Source of the DNA: an uncultured Christensenella sp.
GTDB taxonomy: Bacteria > Bacillota > Clostridia > Christensenellales > Pumilibacteraceae
Direction of reading: 5' to 3'
Assembly: GCA_910578545.1 (NCBI GenBank)
Contig: CAJTPT010000007.1
Coordinates: 52,591 to 116,590 of the forward strand
Length of the DNA: 64,000 nt
Shown one piece after another: positions 61,284-64,000 of the stretch. The notes below the pieces were generated by a model. That model had not been told where the DNA came from and ran no database searches. It worked only from the letters and a program-made list of their open reading frames with translations. Every line of letters begins with the position of its first letter. Positions within the stretch are counted from its first letter, which is position 1. The translations under genes were made by a program, and so were the position numbers.

Positions 61284-63372
61284 ACGAATAATTTATATAA
61301 CCGTTACGGCGGCAATATTTATTTGCCTTGTTCTACTCGGCGTGTTCGTATTCGGTAATTCGTATTTGCGGCTGTTTGAGGGCTTTAAGGACTTAGGCAC
61401 GTCCATAGCGTTTTACTTCGTGCAGCTATTCGGCATTAAGGCGTACATAACGCCGACAGTAACAAAGTACTCCGGCATCATACCGGATAACCCGAAAATT
61501 CTGTCAACGCCGATCGAAGCCGGCATAAGCGCAAAGGAGTATTTCGACGTGTTCTTGTCGGCAGATAACTTCCGCGCATTGGGAATAGATACGGCGCACT
61601 TTTTAAGTATGGCGGCGCTCATAATCCCTCCGTGCATATTGCTAATCATACTGTTAATCCGCTTTATGTACGGTCGCTGCAACACATACCATAACCGAGA
61701 TACGTTACCGTTAAGAGCGTTCAAGCTCGTAAGTAGAACGGTGTACCAACCGACGTACAACGCCGTCAGCGGCTACGTTTATTTCCTACAAAGACACCGC
61801 TGGATAACAAGACTGTGGCTCATAGTTGTGGCTCTGCACTTAAACCTTATAACCATACTTGTCGAGTTCTTTGCGTTCTATTTTTACTTTGCCGTAAGCA
61901 TTGACATAACCACAATCTTCACGCAAATACACAAGCTTTTTTTGGATTTAGGAACGTTCTTAAAGGTGTTCAACGTGTGGGGTGTAATTCTTGTCGCGCT
62001 GTGGATTTTCAACCGCTGGCGGCGCAATATAGCCCTTATGCGGCTAAGACACTACGAAGCGCGTAACTGTGGGTTCATTAACGAGCTGCCTATTGTGTCA
62101 ATCACTTGCGGCAGTATGGGCAAAAAGAAAACCACAATGATTACGGATATGACGCTAAGTCAAGAAGTTATGTTCCGTCAAAAGGCATTGGACATTTTGC
62201 AAAAGTCCGACATGAAGTTTCCGTACTTTCCGTGGATAATGTTCGAGCAAGAACTTCTCGCTTGTATGGAATACCACGTCGTTTACAATCTTGCAACTGT
62301 CAAACGGTGGGTACACTTAAAGCGAGATAGATTCAATTCTCACGGTAACGTGCATTGGCAGTTGTACGACTACGACGTGTGTAAATACGGCTATGATTAC
62401 GATAACGGACTGTATGTATCGGCGCTGTTTGAAGTGTTGGAGAACTACGCATTGGCGTACTTTATCTACGTCATAACGAGCAGTCTTATAGTGTCTAACT
62501 ACTCGATACGGACAAGCAACGTCAAGAGCGACATAGGCAATCTTCCGCTATGGCTCACGGACTTTTTCGTTCGTAGAGATATACGCAACAGCCGACATTC
62601 GCATATTCTCGATTTCGACGTGCTTCGGCTCGGCAAGAGGGTGATCGACGAAAATCCGAATATAGGCAGTTTCGAGTTCGGCGTAGTAACCATTTCGGAG
62701 ATAGGCAAGGAACGGGGCAACAACCTTGAATTGCGCGAGGTCAAGAAGGGTACGGACGAAGCAAACCAAAAGAACGACTTGTTTAATAGCTGGTTAAAGA
62801 TGTGCAGACACAGCGCGACGGTAGATAACTTTCCGTTTATAAAGGTCTTTACCGACGAACAACGACCGGAGAGCTGGGGCGCTGACGCAAGGGATCTGTG
62901 CGACGTTATACAGATAGTCAGTTCAGGCGAAACGTCGATTACGCTGCCGTTCTCTACAATCCAAGATATGCTGTGTGAATGGCTGTTTAATAGGTTCATA
63001 GCGACGTACACGGATTTCAGATACCGATGCGGCGACAATACGCTGTTCATTTACTTGTACAAGAAATTAGTTGCGTGGGTGTGGAATAGGAACGTGCGGA
63101 ATTACAACCGCTACGGGTATTGCGTGTTGAGCTTGGAAACCGAGCGCGGCACAATGGACGGCAAGGCGGACAAGAAAAAGTATTACATAATGAACGCCAA
63201 GATTTACGGCAAGCGGTTTTCGACGGACTGTTTCTCGGATTACTTCAATGACCTTGCGAGCCGCAGTAACGTCGGGCTTGACGACTATCTGGAATACCAA
63301 ACGGAAAAGGCGAGCGTCGCGGAATTGCAAAGCCAAAACAGCTATTTTATTAACAGCTTATACGGGAGGTAG
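61276..63372 (+). CDS. Zot/pI-like phage assembly ATPase, altered P-loop
   Basis: 698 residues from the ATG that has GGGAGGG 7 nt upstream. Hydrophobic helices lie near residues 5-27, 108-133, 175-205 and 230-250, and a cytoplasmic ATPase domain follows. The P-loop region reads VSITCGSMGKKKTTMITDMT (about 274-293): the Gly before the catalytic Lys is Lys. A Walker B-like FGVVTISEIGKERGN lies near 468-482, and FIKVFTDEQRPESWGADARD near 522-541. This order matches the Zot-like morphogenesis ATPase of inoviruses. It would drive extrusion of the phage through the membrane. Confidence 0.65.
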   Translation: MRRRIIYITVTAAIFICLVLLGVFVFGNSYLRLFEGFKDLGTSIAFYFVQLFGIKAYITPTVTKYSGIIPDNPKILSTPIEAGISAKEYFDVFLSADNFRALGIDTAHFLSMAALIIPPCILLIILLIRFMYGRCNTYHNRDTLPLRAFKLVSRTVYQPTYNAVSGYVYFLQRHRWITRLWLIVVALHLNLITILVEFFAFYFYFAVSIDITTIFTQIHKLFLDLGTFLKVFNVWGVILVALWIFNRWRRNIALMRLRHYEARNCGFINELPIVSITCGSMGKKKTTMITDMTLSQEVMFRQKALDILQKSDMKFPYFPWIMFEQELLACMEYHVVYNLATVKRWVHLKRDRFNSHGNVHWQLYDYDVCKYGYDYDNGLYVSALFEVLENYALAYFIYVITSSLIVSNYSIRTSNVKSDIGNLPLWLTDFFVRRDIRNSRHSHILDFDVLRLGKRVIDENPNIGSFEFGVVTISEIGKERGNNLELREVKKGTDEANQKNDLFNSWLKMCRHSATVDNFPFIKVFTDEQRPESWGADARDLCDVIQIVSSGETSITLPFSTIQDMLCEWLFNRFIATYTDFRYRCGDNTLFIYLYKKLVAWVWNRNVRNYNRYGYCVLSLETERGTMDGKADKKKYYIMNAKIYGKRFSTDCFSDYFNDLASRSNVGLDDYLEYQTEKASVAELQSQNSYFINSLYGR

Positions 63373-63375
63373 AGT

Positions 63376-64000
63376 ATGGCATTTGCAGAAACAAAGGTGT
63401 ATTTCGATGGCAGTCACTACATAGCGATTCCGCATACCGAAAAGCCGCCGAGTAAGCGTTCTAAAAGCATTAACCTTGATGACACACCTATACGGCAAAG
63501 CTCCGAAGAAAATAAATCTTTGGGGCTTATGCCCATGCCGAGAAAAGACGGTAAACTGCCGCTTGAAGTGCTTGCCGAAACGCCCAAAGAACAGCCGAAA
63601 CCGCAACAACCCGAAAAGCGAAAAGTCGAGATAAGCGACAGCGTGCATACCAAGAAAGACCTGTTCAACGAGCTGTATAAGAAATACTTGTCGTTACCGT
63701 TCAAGAAACGCGAGGAACAAATACTCGCGGATATGACGGTGTTCTTCCCAAAAGATAAAAAGCTCGACGAGTACGTTAAATATAATCTCGAAAAGAAACG
63801 GCGAAACCTAATATGCCGCCGGACTCGAATGGTACGCAAGGCTAACCTTGCGGATTTCAATTACTTTTGCACGTTCACTTACTCAAACGAATTACATACG
63901 GAAGAGAGCTTCAAGAAAACGCTGAAAAAGACGTTCGCTAACTTCGCGTCACGAAAAGCGTGGAAATACATGGGTGTATGGGAACGTTCGCCCGAAAAGT
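63376..64000 (+). CDS. rolling-circle-type replication initiation protein, N-terminal part
   Basis: The frame is open to the window end, giving 208 residues. The first 130 are hydrophilic. From about 160 the sequence reads KANLADFNYFCTFTYSNELH, TEESFKKTLKKTFANFASRK, then AWKYMGVWERSPEK. FCTFTYSN followed by a WxYxGVWERS block is the start of the HUH-type replication proteins of filamentous phage and related small replicons; the HUH His motif and catalytic Tyr should come next, beyond the window. Ribosome site GGGAGG. It follows the Zot-like gene by 3 nt. Confidence 0.75.
   Translation, partial: MAFAETKVYFDGSHYIAIPHTEKPPSKRSKSINLDDTPIRQSSEENKSLGLMPMPRKDGKLPLEVLAETPKEQPKPQQPEKRKVEISDSVHTKKDLFNELYKKYLSLPFKKREEQILADMTVFFPKDKKLDEYVKYNLEKKRRNLICRRTRMVRKANLADFNYFCTFTYSNELHTEESFKKTLKKTFANFASRKAWKYMGVWERSPEK

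Larger units (their letters stand above)
39150..64000. mobile_element. accessory region, probably an integrated element or several nested ones
   Basis: From the serine recombinase to the window end no housekeeping gene is seen. The region holds a recombinase, element-type regulators, repeats, an Rhs toxin locus and a phage-like module. Base composition changes inside it (AT-rich from about 49.3 to 54.4 kb). The left limit is set by the cysK/pseudogene junction. The right limit is not in the window, and direct-repeat ends could not be found. Confidence 0.55.
54428..64000 (+). mobile_element. inovirus-like (filamentous phage-like) module
   Basis: Co-directional, tightly packed genes give a small sigma-like regulator, small basic and beta-rich proteins, three surface proteins with N-terminal helices or signals, a 32-residue membrane peptide, a Zot/pI-like ATPase and a rolling-circle-type Rep. 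This set is the hallmark of inoviruses. Gene sizes are larger than in classic Ff phages. The module continues past the window. Confidence 0.6.

Noticed and set aside
39188..64000. Conjugative element (ICE) based on recombinase and element-type regulators
   Set aside because: No relaxase, coupling protein or type IV secretion gene is present in the window.
1..64000. CRISPR array, retron or diversity-generating element
   Set aside because: No regularly spaced identical repeats with unique spacers and no reverse transcriptase were found; the 20-bp array has no spacers.

Overview
The window looks like chromosome from a spore-forming member of the Clostridia. It carries the forespore sigma factor SigG, SpoIVA and a YlmC-type sporulation protein. 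Base composition is mixed, proteins are Firmicutes-like, and most genes have a clear GGAGG-type ribosome site. A minority of genes instead have a -10 box directly in front of the start codon. No tRNA, rRNA or CRISPR array was seen.

Layout. (1) 1-3.6 kb: a Leloir galactose operon, galT (cut by the window edge)-galK-galE-galM, ending in a terminator. (2) 3.7-5.4 kb: a lipoprotein with Ig-like modules. (3) 5.5-18.7 kb: one promoter, a structured leader of about 200 nt, and an eleven-gene surface-glycan operon with almost every junction overlapping. It encodes an aminotransferase, a priming sugar-phosphate transferase fused to an ATP-grasp domain, a second PLP enzyme, a FemAB-like acyltransferase, a GT4 glycosyltransferase, two LicD phosphotransferases, an IspD/TarI-type cytidylyltransferase, an SDR epimerase, a Wzy-like polymerase/ligase and a Wzx-like flippase. 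(4) 18.8-38.7 kb: housekeeping and sporulation genes: sigG, ylmC, nrdR, feoA-feoB, an RluA-type pseudouridine synthase, DUF975 and cyclophilin-like membrane proteins, der, plsY, spoIVA, a GNAT enzyme, a heterodimeric ABC exporter, two mntP paralogues, tcdA and cysK.

(5) From about 38.65 kb to the right edge the DNA is accessory. It opens with a decayed lipoprotein gene, then a large serine recombinase that lacks a normal start codon, an inverted duplication, a sigma-like gene broken by a stop codon, and an array of 20-bp dyad repeats. Next is a giant Rhs-type polymorphic toxin (2272 residues) with a holin-like N-terminus, a hydrophobic C-terminal tip and candidate membrane immunity genes. An Rhs scar with a second immunity-like gene follows, then an AT-rich block with an XRE regulator, an ECF-like sigma factor, a secreted cysteine-peptidase-like protein and a membrane protein.

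(6) 54.4-64 kb reads as a filamentous-phage-like (inovirus-like) module. It holds a small sigma-region-4 protein behind an RNA switch-like leader, small basic and beta-rich proteins, several one-pass surface proteins, a 32-residue membrane peptide, a Zot/pI-like assembly ATPase with an altered P-loop, and a rolling-circle-type replication protein cut by the window end. This combination is the most promising candidate for an undescribed system. Several genes in it carry single-base frame breaks that may be real decay or assembly error.
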